The notes under the pieces were generated by a model. The model was not told where the DNA came from, made no database searches, and saw nothing but the letters and a program-made list of their open reading frames with translations. A stretch of 64,000 nt of DNA from an uncultured Bacilli bacterium (GTDB lineage: Bacteria; Bacillota_I; Bacilli_A; RF39; UBA660): positions 1 through 64,000 of the forward strand of contig CAKPLP010000006.1 of the NCBI GenBank assembly GCA_934167695.1. The letters are read 5' to 3'. Below, piece by piece: positions 24,814 to 33,366 of this stretch. A program made the translations under genes and the position numbers. Position 1 is the first letter of the stretch, and each line of letters begins with the position of its first letter.

Positions 24814-25806
24814 ATGAATAAAGTAAGAAAAATATTTAAAAATAATTATAAAATTTTAATCGGTTTAATATTAGGTGTAATAATATCAGTAGTGGGAGTA
24901 TATGCTGCAGTAACTATTACAGGAAGTGATGTAACATATTCAAATTCCTCCTCAGGTCTAACTTCAACGACAGTGCAGGATGCAATAGATGAATTAAATA
25001 ATAAAACAGATATAAGGAAAATGTCCAATTTTGTTTCAGTATATAAATATAGCACAGCAACATCAACAAAATGTATCACAGGAGAAGAAGATACATGTGT
25101 AAAATCAACTTGCCACAAAACTAAAACACGTGGAAGTTGTCCAGCGGGAACAATAATAAAGTATAAGGTAAATGATACAGATATAGTAACATTTCATGTG
25201 ATTTCTGATAATGGATCTACTTTAACGATGCAAAGTCAAAAAAATACAGTATACAATACTATGTGGATATCAGCAAGTGATTATAAAGCATATAATACAG
25301 ATTCAACAAATTGTAGTTATCCTTCATGTAGTGATGAAGGTCCTATGACAGTACTTGTAGCCTTAGAAAGAATAACTAACTCATGGACTAATGTAAATAA
25401 TCAAACATATACAATGGGTACAACAGTATTTAAAACAAATGCCTATACTGGATGTAGTGACTATAACAGTTGTACAACCAATACTTATACTTTAGCATCA
25501 AGAACGTCAAAAGCACGTATGATAACAGTACAAGAAACAGTAAATTTAGGATGTACTACAACAGCTAAATCATGTCCAATTTGGATGTATAATTACTTAA
25601 ATTCATCGACAGGTTATGGTGGAACCGTAAATGATAATTCAATAGATTCAGAAACGATGCATGAGAATTTTGGATATTGGACAATGAGTACCGCCTCTAG
25701 TAAAAGCGCATGGATTGTGCACCGTAGAGGCTATATAGTTAAAAATAATAATATATCATATGTCCAGTATTATGGTGCACGTGCAGTAGTAGTAGTTTCA
25801 AAATAA
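24814..25806 (+). CDS. Membrane-anchored surface protein of a lineage-specific paralogous type
   Basis: 330 aa. An N-terminal membrane anchor or uncleaved signal (about residues 12-33, after a Lys/Arg-rich start) is followed by GSDVTYSNSSSGLTSTTVQD, a motif I recall from many uncultured gut Bacillota proteins. The extracytoplasmic part has many Cys (C-x(7)-C and others) that may form disulfides. Its end, WTMSTASSKSAWIVHRRGY and YGARAVVVVSK, resembles C-type-lectin/FISUMP-like C-termini. It would be displayed outside the cell. The function is unknown; binding of host or dietary glycans is a guess. Confidence 0.6.
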   Translation: MNKVRKIFKNNYKILIGLILGVIISVVGVYAAVTITGSDVTYSNSSSGLTSTTVQDAIDELNNKTDIRKMSNFVSVYKYSTATSTKCITGEEDTCVKSTCHKTKTRGSCPAGTIIKYKVNDTDIVTFHVISDNGSTLTMQSQKNTVYNTMWISASDYKAYNTDSTNCSYPSCSDEGPMTVLVALERITNSWTNVNNQTYTMGTTVFKTNAYTGCSDYNSCTTNTYTLASRTSKARMITVQETVNLGCTTTAKSCPIWMYNYLNSSTGYGGTVNDNSIDSETMHENFGYWTMSTASSKSAWIVHRRGYIVKNNNISYVQYYGARAVVVVSK

Positions 25807-25838
25807 GAATGTTATGTTTTTGACATTCTTTTCTTTTT
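25805..25838 (+). terminator. Terminator of the surface-protein gene, overlapping the glmS -35
   Basis: AAGAATGT (25805-25812) pairs with ACATTCTT (25823-25830), loop of 10, then a T-rich run to 25839. Its right arm shares bases with the TTGACA of the next promoter. Confidence 0.75.
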
Positions 25839-25848
25839 TGCATATAAT
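25820..25848 (+). promoter_or_regulatory. Consensus sigma-A promoter of glmS
   Basis: TTGACA (25820-25825), exactly 17 nt, TATAAT (25843-25848): both hexamers are perfect. Transcription would start near 25855, about 37 nt before the ribozyme cleavage site. Confidence 0.85.
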
Positions 25849-25887
25849 GAAATTATGAGAATAGATGTAAAAGGAGTGTAATCTACT

Positions 25888-25988
25888 CTAAGCGCCTGAA
25901 CTTTCTAAGTTGACGAGGTTAGTAGTAATCGAAATTTCGGCGGATGCTACTACGGTTTGGTTAATCGATAGGTATATTACAAAAAATA
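25888..25988 (+). ncRNA. glmS ribozyme-riboswitch
   Basis: The conserved core is easy to follow: AGCGCCTGAAC at 25891, then TTGACGAGG, ATCGAA and TTCGGCGGATGC, with a P3-type helix formed by TAGTAG and CTACTA. Self-cleavage is expected between A25891 and G25892 when glucosamine-6-phosphate binds. It lies directly before glmS, so high product levels cut the mRNA and lower GlmS. The exact 3' limit is approximate. Confidence 0.93.
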
Positions 25989-26014
25989 AAATTGATATTA
26001 TAACAAAAAATATA

Positions 26015-26040
26015 CCATAACAATTATTTTTGTTATGGAG
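26015..26040 (+). promoter_or_regulatory. Hairpin touching the glmS ribosome-binding site
   Basis: CCATAACAA (26015-26023) and TTGTTATGG (26030-26038) form a perfect 9-bp stem with a 6-nt loop. The last two bases of the stem are the first two of the GGAG ribosome site (26037-26040), 6 nt before ATG 26047. It could damp translation or protect the cleaved mRNA. There is no T-run, so it is not a terminator. Confidence 0.6.
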
Positions 26041-26046
26041 AAATTT

Positions 26047-27828
26047 ATGTGTGGAATAATTGGGTATGTTGGTAATAAACGTACCATTGATGTTTTGATT
26101 AAAGGATTAAAGGCTCTTGAATATAGAGGGTATGACTCTAGTGGTGTTTGTCTTAGTGATGGTAAAAATAAAGAAATTATTAAGGAAGTTGGCAGGGTTA
26201 GCAAGCTTGAAGAAAAGTTAGCAAAGGAAAGTAAAATTAATTCTGTTTATGGTATTGCTCATACCAGATGGGCTACTAATGGTAAGGCAAATGTTGTTAA
26301 CAGTCATCCTCATAATGTTGGTAAGGTGACATTGGTACATAATGGTATTATTGAAAATGCTGATTTATTGAGAAATGATTTGATAAAAAAAGGTTATACA
26401 TTTGCTAGTGAAACTGATAGCGAGGTTGTCGCTGGTTTAATTGATTATAATTTAAAAAATACTAATAATATATTAGAAGCGATTGATGAATCTACAAAGA
26501 AATTAGTTGGAAGTTATGCTTTGGTAATTATGATAGATAATGATCCTAATTTATATGCTTTAAGAAAAGATAGTCCTTTAATTATTGGTATTGGTAATAA
26601 AGAAAATTTTGCTGCAAGTGATATTACTGCGATTAGTGAGTATACTAATAAATATATATTTATAGAAGAGGGCGAAATAGCAGTTATCAATAAATCTGAT
26701 GTAAAATTTTATAAGAATTTGAGTCTTATAAATAAAAAAGTGAATGAAAGTGCAGTAATTTCAAGTGATACAAGTAAGTCATTTTATGAACATTATATGT
26801 TAAAGGAAATTATGGAAGAACCTGTTGTATTAAATAATTTGATTAATAAATATATTAATGATTCTTCTGAACTTGATATTAGTAAGTATAAGGAAATTAA
26901 TATTATCGGTTGTGGTAGTGCTATGTATGCTGGAATGATTGGTAAAACACTAATTGAAGAGTATGCTGATATTAAGGTAGAGGTAGAGGCTGCAAGTGAA
27001 TATCGTTATAAAAAGAAGATATTTAATGATAAAGAACATACTTTAGTTATTTTAATTTCCCAATCTGGTGAAACTGCTGATACAATAGCTGCTTTAAGGG
27101 AGGCAAATGATTTACAAATAGATACTTTAGGTATTGTTAATAATCCTAATTCTACTATTGCACGTGAATGTAAGAGCGTTATTTTGACTAATGGAGGCGT
27201 TGAAATTGCTGTTGCTACTACTAAGGCTTATATTCTACAAGTTGCGGTTTTAGCTATGATGGCAGTAAAGACTGGAATAGAAAAGAAGATAATGCCAGAG
27301 AAGAGTTTATTAGAATTTAAAGAGTTAATTCCTCTTCTTGAAAAGGTTTTGAAGAATACTGATGTATATAAAAATATTGCTAATGAAATATTTGATATAG
27401 AATCTTGTTTTTATATAGGACGTGGTATAGATTATGCCATTAGTATGGAAGGAAGTCTTAAATTAAAAGAAGTTTCTTATATTCATAGTGAAGCATATCA
27501 GGCTGGTGAATTAAAGCATGGTACTATTTCTTTAATTGATTCTAATATGGTTGTTTTTACAGTAGTAACTGATGAAATATTAAAGGAAAAAACTATTTCT
27601 AATTTGAAAGAAACTGAAGCTAGGGGAGCAAAGGGAATTATTATTACGACTGATAAATTAGATGATTTTAATGATTATTTAAAAATTGTTGTACCAACTT
27701 GCTCAAAATATATGCAACCTTTATTAGTTGTACCTGCGTTACAGTTATTAGCTTATTATGTTGCTCTTAAAAGAAATTGTGATATTGATAAACCAAGGAA
27801 TTTGGCTAAGTCTGTTACTGTTGAATAG
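26047..27828 (+). CDS. glmS: Glutamine-fructose-6-phosphate aminotransferase
   Basis: 593 aa. The start is set at ATG 26047, so that Cys2 (MCGIIGYVG) becomes the N-terminal nucleophile; an upstream ATG at 26035 is part of the leader hairpin and would bury it. The glutaminase half shows HTRWATNGK and HNGIIEN. Two SIS domains follow (GCGSAMYAG, SQSGETADTIAAL, GRGIDYAISMEGSLKLKE), ending in the usual KSVTVE. It makes glucosamine-6-phosphate for peptidoglycan precursors and is controlled by the ribozyme in its leader. Confidence 0.97.
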   Translation: MCGIIGYVGNKRTIDVLIKGLKALEYRGYDSSGVCLSDGKNKEIIKEVGRVSKLEEKLAKESKINSVYGIAHTRWATNGKANVVNSHPHNVGKVTLVHNGIIENADLLRNDLIKKGYTFASETDSEVVAGLIDYNLKNTNNILEAIDESTKKLVGSYALVIMIDNDPNLYALRKDSPLIIGIGNKENFAASDITAISEYTNKYIFIEEGEIAVINKSDVKFYKNLSLINKKVNESAVISSDTSKSFYEHYMLKEIMEEPVVLNNLINKYINDSSELDISKYKEINIIGCGSAMYAGMIGKTLIEEYADIKVEVEAASEYRYKKKIFNDKEHTLVILISQSGETADTIAALREANDLQIDTLGIVNNPNSTIARECKSVILTNGGVEIAVATTKAYILQVAVLAMMAVKTGIEKKIMPEKSLLEFKELIPLLEKVLKNTDVYKNIANEIFDIESCFYIGRGIDYAISMEGSLKLKEVSYIHSEAYQAGELKHGTISLIDSNMVVFTVVTDEILKEKTISNLKETEARGAKGIIITTDKLDDFNDYLKIVVPTCSKYMQPLLVVPALQLLAYYVALKRNCDIDKPRNLAKSVTVE

Positions 27829-27852
27829 TTAATTATTTTAGGTGGTGAAGAA

Positions 27853-28722
27853 ATGCTTTTTAGAAAAAAAGATAAATACAGTAAATATAGTTCTTATATA
27901 GTTGATGATCTTTGTAATATAACTTTAGATGCAGAAGATGTACCACAAGGTGTGTGCCAAGTCTCAGGAAATGTTCTTATATCTTGTTATACAACTAATA
28001 AAACAAATTCAAAGGTTCTTATAATAGATAGTAATTCTAAATTAAAAAAAGTAATTAATCTTGACAATAATGCTCATGTTGGTGGTATTAGTTATGATAA
28101 TTATCATAATTTGATATGGATATGTGATAAGAATGGTAGTGTTAGTTGTTATCCTTATAATGAATTTATAAGAGATAATTTTTCTCATAGGGTTAATTTT
28201 AAGGTTTCATCATCAGAACTTGGTGGTGGAGTGTTAATGGAGAACAATCAATATGTTTGTTCTTATCTTACATACTTTGAAAATAAACTTTATGTTGGTA
28301 GTTTTAATAAATATGTTAATGGTTTAGTTAAAGTTTTTTCAATCGATAGGGGTATTGATGGTATATGTTTAAACTATGAATCTGAATTTGTTGTACCAAA
28401 TATAGTACAAGGATTAGAATTTTATAGAGATAATGAGGATGTGTATTTAATTTGTAGTAGATCTTATACTAGAAAAAGTGATAGTCAAATAGTTGTTTAT
28501 TTATATGATAAAAATCAAAGAGATTATAGTAAAGAACAATATAGCTTTATTTTGCCACCTATGCTTGAACAAATATCTATTGATTCTAAGAAAAATACAA
28601 TGTTACTTTTTGAAAGTTGTGCTAATAAATATAAGGCTGATGTAAAGGTAGTTATAGATAAAATTAGTACTTTAAATACTGCTGTTTTAATAGATGATTA
28701 TAAAAACATTTATAAAAAGTAA
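27853..28722 (+). CDS. Predicted beta-propeller protein of unknown function
   Basis: 289 aa, no clear signal peptide. Repeating strands such as VLIIDSNSKLKKVINLDNNA, HVGGISYDNYHNLIWICD and LYVGSFNKYVNGLVKVFSID resemble the blades of YncE/SMP-30-like propellers. QGVCQVSGNVLISCY near residue 33 and VQGLEFY near residue 186 are likely opposing blade starts. It follows glmS by 24 bp with its own GGTGG site and so may be co-transcribed. No catalytic residues are recognised. Confidence 0.55.
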   Translation: MLFRKKDKYSKYSSYIVDDLCNITLDAEDVPQGVCQVSGNVLISCYTTNKTNSKVLIIDSNSKLKKVINLDNNAHVGGISYDNYHNLIWICDKNGSVSCYPYNEFIRDNFSHRVNFKVSSSELGGGVLMENNQYVCSYLTYFENKLYVGSFNKYVNGLVKVFSIDRGIDGICLNYESEFVVPNIVQGLEFYRDNEDVYLICSRSYTRKSDSQIVVYLYDKNQRDYSKEQYSFILPPMLEQISIDSKKNTMLLFESCANKYKADVKVVIDKISTLNTAVLIDDYKNIYKK

Positions 28723-28730
28723 AAAATAGC

Positions 28731-28759
28731 TTGCAAAAATACAACATTATTGATAAAAT
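28731..28759 (+). promoter_or_regulatory. Promoter of the tRNA-His gene
   Basis: TTGCAA (28731-28736), 17 nt, TAAAAT (28754-28759), 16 bp before the tRNA. An inverted repeat (AATACAACA with TGTTGTATT) spans the spacer and start region. Confidence 0.65.
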
Positions 28760-28775
28760 ATTGTTGTATTTATAT

Positions 28776-28852
28776 GGCGGCGTTGGTGAAGTGGTTAACA
28801 CGCTGGTTTGTGGCACCAGTATGCATGAGTTCGATCCTCATACGCCGCCCCA
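28776..28852 (+). tRNA. tRNA-His (anticodon GTG), CCA encoded
   Basis: The acceptor GCGGCGT pairs with ACGCCGC, with the extra G at -1 (28776) facing C73, the identity pair of tRNA-His. The D-arm is GTG/CAC. The anticodon arm CTGGT/ACCAG holds TTGTGGC with anticodon GTG. The T-arm TGAG-TTCGATC-CTCA is standard, and the CCA end (28850-28852) is encoded. It is a single-tRNA transcript closed by the hairpins after 28864. Confidence 0.95.
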
Positions 28853-28863
28853 TATTGAAATTT

Positions 28864-28924
28864 ACGCACACCTCTGTGCGTTAAATAAAAGTTCGTAATA
28901 TTTATTATTATGAACTTTTTTGTT
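28864..28924 (+). terminator. Two stem-loops after tRNA-His, the second an intrinsic terminator
   Basis: ACGCACA (28864-28870) pairs with TGTGCGT (28875-28881) around a CCTC loop. Then a 14-bp stem with one G-U pair (28887-28900 with 28906-28919, loop of five) is followed by a T-run. The first may aid 3' processing. Confidence 0.8.
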
Positions 28925-28925
28925 T

Positions 28926-28955
28926 TGATATTTTTTTAAGTCTTATCATATAGTA
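28926..28955 (+). promoter_or_regulatory. Sigma-E-like (sporulation) promoter candidate before the LysM/SleC-type operon
   Basis: TGATATT (28926-28932), 14 nt, CATATAGT (28947-28954). The mother-cell sigma-E consensus is close to KMATATT-N14-CATACANT, so the -10 differs at one base and the -35 at one or two. The spacing fits. No sigma-A promoter of similar quality is visible before this operon. Confidence 0.4.
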
Positions 28956-28969
28956 TATAGAGGTGAAAT

Positions 28970-29659
28970 ATGCAAATTTATATTGTTCAAAATGGTGATA
29001 CTATTTATGGTATTAGTAAGCAGTTTGGTATTTCTTTAGATGAAATAAAGAAATTAAATAATTTGAATTCTAATGAAATAACAGTAGGTCAGGTATTGCG
29101 TTTACCTAGTGTTAATCAGGATATTAAATATAATGTTGTATCAGGTGATAATCTTTATGATATTGCTAAAAAATATAATACTACTGTTGCTTCTTTGATG
29201 AATGCTAATAATTTAAATACGGATAAATTATATATAGGTCAACAACTTATAATACCTAATGCTTTAAATAATAATGATAATAATACTATGAATTCAACTA
29301 ATAATTATCAAATATATACAGTAAAATCTGGTGATAATCTTTACGATATTGCACAAAAGTATGGTATGACAGTTTATGAATTAATGGCTATAAATAATTT
29401 GAAAAGTGATAAATTGTCTCTTAATCAACAGTTAAAGGTTAATAATAATGAAGAAAGTGTTGCTAGTGGAGAGGAATGCTATGGTGAAGGATATGTGGAA
29501 CCTACTTATGTTACGTATACAGTAAAAAAAGGTGACAGTCTTTATATAATTGCAAATAAATATGGTACTACTGTTGAAAATTTGATGAAGCTTAATAATT
29601 TAAATACGATTGATTTATCCATAGGTCAAGTCTTAAAAGTAGAGGAGGTTACAAAGTGA
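28970..29659 (+). CDS. LysM protein with four repeats, first gene of a spore-type operon
   Basis: 229 aa, no signal peptide. Four LysM repeats (IYIVQNGDTIYGIS, YNVVSGDNLYDIA, YTVKSGDNLYDIA, YTVKKGDSLYIIA) are separated by Asn-rich linkers. GAGGTG lies 6 nt before ATG. The stop overlaps the GTG start of the next gene by 4 bp. Leaderless LysM proteins in such operons usually localise to spore surface layers or cortex. With the two following genes it supplies targeting, pro-domain and catalytic parts of a cortex-lytic system. Confidence 0.82.
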   Translation: MQIYIVQNGDTIYGISKQFGISLDEIKKLNNLNSNEITVGQVLRLPSVNQDIKYNVVSGDNLYDIAKKYNTTVASLMNANNLNTDKLYIGQQLIIPNALNNNDNNTMNSTNNYQIYTVKSGDNLYDIAQKYGMTVYELMAINNLKSDKLSLNQQLKVNNNEESVASGEECYGEGYVEPTYVTYTVKKGDSLYIIANKYGTTVENLMKLNNLNTIDLSIGQVLKVEEVTK

Positions 29660-30078
29660 AGTTAGTTAGTTATGAAGAATTTAAGCAAATGGATGAATAT
29701 CAAAAATTTATTAGAGAAAATCCCTCTGTTGGACATTTGAAGGTTGAAGCATTTACCGCGTATAAAGCGATACCTATAGAGAATGTTGAAATATTAATTA
29801 CTAAGGATTTCAATGATTTTAAAGTTGTCTTTTTTGATGGATATACTGATTCTAGTGGTGTTATTAGTAATATAGAATTACCTGCTCCTATTAGTGAAGC
29901 TAATTCTAAAACTTATAATATACCTAAATATACTCTTTATGATTTAACGGCTATTCATGTAGGATATGAATCTATAAAGAAATATGATATTGGAATGTTT
30001 GGGGATGTAAATATATTGCAATATGTTAAAATGATTCCACAGTTTAATATAGATGAGGTGGATTCTAATGGCGATTAG
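29656..30078 (+). CDS. Stand-alone SleC-type N-terminal (Ig-like) domain protein
   Basis: 140 aa starting at GTG 29656, with GAGGAGG about 8 nt upstream. HLKVEAFTAYKAIPIENVEI, then DGYTDSSGVISNIELPAP and YDLTAIHVGYESI, is the same carboxypeptidase-regulatory/Ig-like fold as the N-terminus of the SleC-like protein at 22352. Here it ends on its own, and the catalytic part is a separate gene overlapping it by 11 bp in another frame. It may act as a pro-domain or inhibitor in trans. A frameshift of an originally fused gene is the alternative, but the second gene has its own ribosome site. Confidence 0.7.
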   Translation: MKLVSYEEFKQMDEYQKFIRENPSVGHLKVEAFTAYKAIPIENVEILITKDFNDFKVVFFDGYTDSSGVISNIELPAPISEANSKTYNIPKYTLYDLTAIHVGYESIKKYDIGMFGDVNILQYVKMIPQFNIDEVDSNGD

Positions 30079-31420
30079 AAGACCTGCTATTCCATCTGAG
30101 ATTGTAGTTCATTTAGGTGCTCCTGATGAGGCTGCTAAAAATATAACTGTTCCTTTTGTAGAGTATATAAAGAATGTTGCTTCTAGTGAGATATATCCAA
30201 ACTGGCCACTTGATGCTATAAAAGCTAATGTATTAGCTCAAATTTCTTTTGCATTAAATAGAATTTATAATGAATGGTATAGATCTCAAGGATATAATTT
30301 TGATATAACTAGTGATCCTGTTTATGATCAACTATTTACAGAAGATAGGCAATTTTTTGAAAGTGTTTCTAAGATTGTGGATGATCTTTTTAATAACTAT
30401 ATTGTTCGGGATGACCAAGTTCAACCGCTTTTTGCTCAATATTGTGATGGCAGAATTACAACTTGTGATGGTTTATCTCAATGGGGAACAGTTGCATTGG
30501 CAGCTCAAGGAAAATCTCCTATAGAAATATTAAGATATTATTATGGTGATGATATTAAATTAGTTTATAATGCTCCAGTGGAGGCTAATATTATTTCTTA
30601 TCCCGGTTTTCCTTTAAGACTAGGTTCATCTGGTAATGATGTTAAAACAATTAAAACTCAGTTAAATAGAATTAGTAAAAATTATCCAGCGATTCCATCT
30701 ATTATAAATGAAAGTCATGTATTTACTTTAGAAACAGAAAATGCTGTTAAAAAATTTCAAGAAATATTTGATTTGGAATCAAATGGAATTGTAGATAAGG
30801 CAACGTGGTATAAGATTAAGTATATTTATAATGCTGTAAAGGAGGTTGCTAATTTATATTCAGAGGGTATTTCTATTGACGAAGTGATGTTACTTTTTAA
30901 TACTCAGTTTGCATATGGTGATGTAAGTCCATATATTAGAGATGTAAATTATTATTTAAATGTTATTTCTTTTTTTGATAGTGATATTCCTTTTTTGAAT
31001 TTGAGTAGTGAAGAGTTTACTAAAGATACTGAACAGGTAGTGATGGCTTTTCAAAATAAATATAATATACCTGCGACAGGTATAGTAGATGCAAATACGT
31101 GGAAATATATAATAGAAGATTATGATCAGACATTAAAGACTATTCCTACTGAATATATGACTTATATAAATGAGTTTTATCCGGGGATAGTTTTATCTAA
31201 AGATATGAGTGGTTCTGATATTGTTAGACTTCAGGAATTTTTACTTGAAATATGTAAAAATACACATAGTATTCCCGGAGTTATAGTTAATGGTACATTT
31301 GATAATTTAACTGAACAGTCTGTTAAAACAATTCAAATGCGTTATAATTTACCTTCTAATGGTTATGTTGATGCTCCGACATGGTATAGAATTGTTGAAT
31401 TATCAAAAGAAAATAGTTAA
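30068..31420 (+). CDS. SleC/SpoIID-type lytic domain with three PG-binding repeats
   Basis: 450 aa from ATG 30068, chosen because GAGGTG (30055-30060) is 7 nt upstream. It opens directly at the interdomain linker (RRPAIPSEIVVHLGAP). The SpoIID-type block is VEYIKNVASSEIYPNWPLDA with the candidate catalytic Glu41, then LFAQYCDGR and LSQWGTVALAAQGKSPIEIL. Three PG_binding_1 domains follow (about 185-265, 275-350, 365-445), two more than in the 22352 protein. It should bind and cut cortex-type peptidoglycan. It is co-transcribed with the LysM and Ig-domain genes. Confidence 0.8.
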   Translation: MAIRRPAIPSEIVVHLGAPDEAAKNITVPFVEYIKNVASSEIYPNWPLDAIKANVLAQISFALNRIYNEWYRSQGYNFDITSDPVYDQLFTEDRQFFESVSKIVDDLFNNYIVRDDQVQPLFAQYCDGRITTCDGLSQWGTVALAAQGKSPIEILRYYYGDDIKLVYNAPVEANIISYPGFPLRLGSSGNDVKTIKTQLNRISKNYPAIPSIINESHVFTLETENAVKKFQEIFDLESNGIVDKATWYKIKYIYNAVKEVANLYSEGISIDEVMLLFNTQFAYGDVSPYIRDVNYYLNVISFFDSDIPFLNLSSEEFTKDTEQVVMAFQNKYNIPATGIVDANTWKYIIEDYDQTLKTIPTEYMTYINEFYPGIVLSKDMSGSDIVRLQEFLLEICKNTHSIPGVIVNGTFDNLTEQSVKTIQMRYNLPSNGYVDAPTWYRIVELSKENS

Positions 31421-31495
31421 GTTAGAAATTATTGAGATTTTGTAGTATAATAGCGATATGTATTACTTTATCTTATGATGAACAGGGGAAATAAT

Positions 31496-32233
31496 ATGGA
31501 AAAAGAGAAAACTTTTATTACAGCGATAGAAAAACAAATCCTTGATTGCCAAAATGATGATTTATTAGATTTGGAAAGTAAAAGAATTAGATTACAAATT
31601 TTAAAGACGTATTTAAAAAAGAGATGTATTGAAAGTAATAATGATGATTTAATAAATATATATCAGAAAAGTGCTACGACTTTTGCTAATGATACTGGTA
31701 TAGATTTATTTGGTGTTGTTGAAGGTGATATACAAACCTTACATGAATATATTTATAGTAGTAATATTTATAAGTATTTAGAAAACAAAAATATTAAAAA
31801 CTATACTTTTGAGGAATTAAAAAATCATATTTATGAATTTTGTCGTAATGATGATGATTTTCTAAATGTTGTTAGTGCTATAGATTTATATGTTTTATTA
31901 GATAATATTTATTTAAATGAAAATAAAAAAGTATATTATATGGCTAGTGAGTTAAATAAGCTATTTGATGATAATTTATTTAGTAAGTGTGATGATATTA
32001 TAACAACTAATAAAGACAATCAAACTATTATTAATAGAGTTAAGAGAAAGTCTTCTGTATATGATGATAATTTATCAAAATCATTTATTAGATTTGGAAA
32101 ACTGTACAAGGATAATGTAATTAGTGAAAATATATATCGATATGCTTTAGAAATGTCAGGACAAATATTTAATAGTTATTTGAGTAGTAAATTACAGATA
32201 ATAGATAATGATTTTGTATTTAAAAATAGATAA
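31496..32233 (+). CDS. Hypothetical helical protein, 245 aa
   Basis: Not recognised. ATG 31496 is chosen for its AGGGGAA site; an earlier in-frame ATG (31475) precedes that site. The protein is soluble, acidic and almost wholly helical, with many Asn/Asp. No catalytic motif seen. It sits between the spore-type operon and a predicted lipase-like gene, each with its own start signals. Confidence 0.6.
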   Translation: MEKEKTFITAIEKQILDCQNDDLLDLESKRIRLQILKTYLKKRCIESNNDDLINIYQKSATTFANDTGIDLFGVVEGDIQTLHEYIYSSNIYKYLENKNIKNYTFEELKNHIYEFCRNDDDFLNVVSAIDLYVLLDNIYLNENKKVYYMASELNKLFDDNLFSKCDDIITTNKDNQTIINRVKRKSSVYDDNLSKSFIRFGKLYKDNVISENIYRYALEMSGQIFNSYLSSKLQIIDNDFVFKNR

Positions 32234-32288
32234 ATTCCTTTTATAATGTTATACTAATATTAGAATAATTCTTTTTGTGGAGGAAGTT

Positions 32289-33362
32289 ATGACAATATTA
32301 GAATATATTAACAAGTATAAGGATAAAACTTTTGATGAAGTTAAGTTTAATGAGGTTGATAATGCTATTTTTTCATCTATTAGTTATATTGATTTAGATG
32401 GCATTGTATGTAATCATTCATATCGTAAAATATCTTTAAAAGATGCTGGAGATATTTATTTTGAGAATTATGAAAGAAAAAAAAATTCTATGACAGCTTA
32501 TAAGCATGCTCTTAGAATTTTTAAAGAAATAATTAAAACTAAAAGATATGGTGACTTACTTTTATATAATTATTCATATATTGGGAATGAAAAGAAACAG
32601 TTTTCTGCGATTACAATAGAATTAAATCCAAATTTAGTTTATGTTTCCTATGAGGGTACTGATCATTTAGTAAGTGGTTGGGAAGAGGATTTTAAAATGT
32701 CTTATATGTTTCCGGTAGAGGCTCAAAAATATGCTATTAGGTATTTGGATAGATTTAGTGTTAGTAATAAAAATCTTATTTTAGGTGGTCATTCTAAGGG
32801 TGGTAATTTAGCTTTAGTTGCTGGAATGTATGCAAATTTTATGGTTCGTAGAAAAATAGTTAATGTGTATTGTAATGACGGTCCCGGCTTAAGAAAATCT
32901 CAAATAAATTCTTCTAGATATAAAAATGTATCAAAAAAATTAATTAGTATTATTCCTAATTATTCTTTTGTTGGTTTACTTTTAAGACATTCTTCTAATT
33001 ATAGAGTTGTTTTGTCTAATAAAAAGGGTTTTTTAGCTCATGATTTATTATCTTGGCAAGTTGATGACAAGGAGTTTATTTCATCAGAACTTAGTACATT
33101 TAGTAAAATATTAAATAAAAGTATGTTAGAGTGGGTTAATAAATATGATGATTTTCAAAGAAAAATGTTTACTGATTCATTGTTTGATGTTTTTAGAAGA
33201 GCGAATGTTAATAGTTTGGTAGAGATTATGGATCACAAGAAAAATATTTTAAAATTGATATTTCAAAGTAGGGGTATTGATAAAACTACAAAGAAGATGA
33301 TGAGAGACTTTATTTGGGTAGTATTTGAATATGCTAAGGATTATAAAAATATTTCTGATTAA
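32289..33362 (+). CDS. DUF2974-type alpha/beta-hydrolase (lipase-like)
   Basis: 357 aa from ATG 32289, with GGAGG 6 nt upstream. The nucleophile elbow is GGHSKGGNLA, a GxSxG variant with Lys typical of the DUF2974/Mbeg1-like family. It is preceded by VYVSYEGTDH (oxyanion-side strand) and WEEDFKMSYMFP. NDGPGLRKSQ and later AHDLLSW hold the likely Asp and His. No signal peptide is visible, so it is probably intracellular. The substrate is unknown; lipid or ester hydrolysis is the family expectation. Confidence 0.78.
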   Translation: MTILEYINKYKDKTFDEVKFNEVDNAIFSSISYIDLDGIVCNHSYRKISLKDAGDIYFENYERKKNSMTAYKHALRIFKEIIKTKRYGDLLLYNYSYIGNEKKQFSAITIELNPNLVYVSYEGTDHLVSGWEEDFKMSYMFPVEAQKYAIRYLDRFSVSNKNLILGGHSKGGNLALVAGMYANFMVRRKIVNVYCNDGPGLRKSQINSSRYKNVSKKLISIIPNYSFVGLLLRHSSNYRVVLSNKKGFLAHDLLSWQVDDKEFISSELSTFSKILNKSMLEWVNKYDDFQRKMFTDSLFDVFRRANVNSLVEIMDHKKNILKLIFQSRGIDKTTKKMMRDFIWVVFEYAKDYKNISD

Positions 33363-33366
33363 ATAG

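Noticed and set aside
26015..26040. Reading the hairpin before glmS as an intrinsic terminator
   Set aside because: No T-run follows; the stem runs straight into the ribosome-binding site.
30312..30524. A 70-codon plus-strand frame inside the SleC-type lytic gene
   Set aside because: It lies wholly within a well-supported gene in another frame and has no ribosome site.
28964..31420. A simple frameshift explaining the split between the Ig-like and SpoIID-type genes
   Set aside because: Both parts have good, properly spaced ribosome sites and the break is at the domain linker, so a real gene split is favoured; sequencing error cannot be fully excluded.
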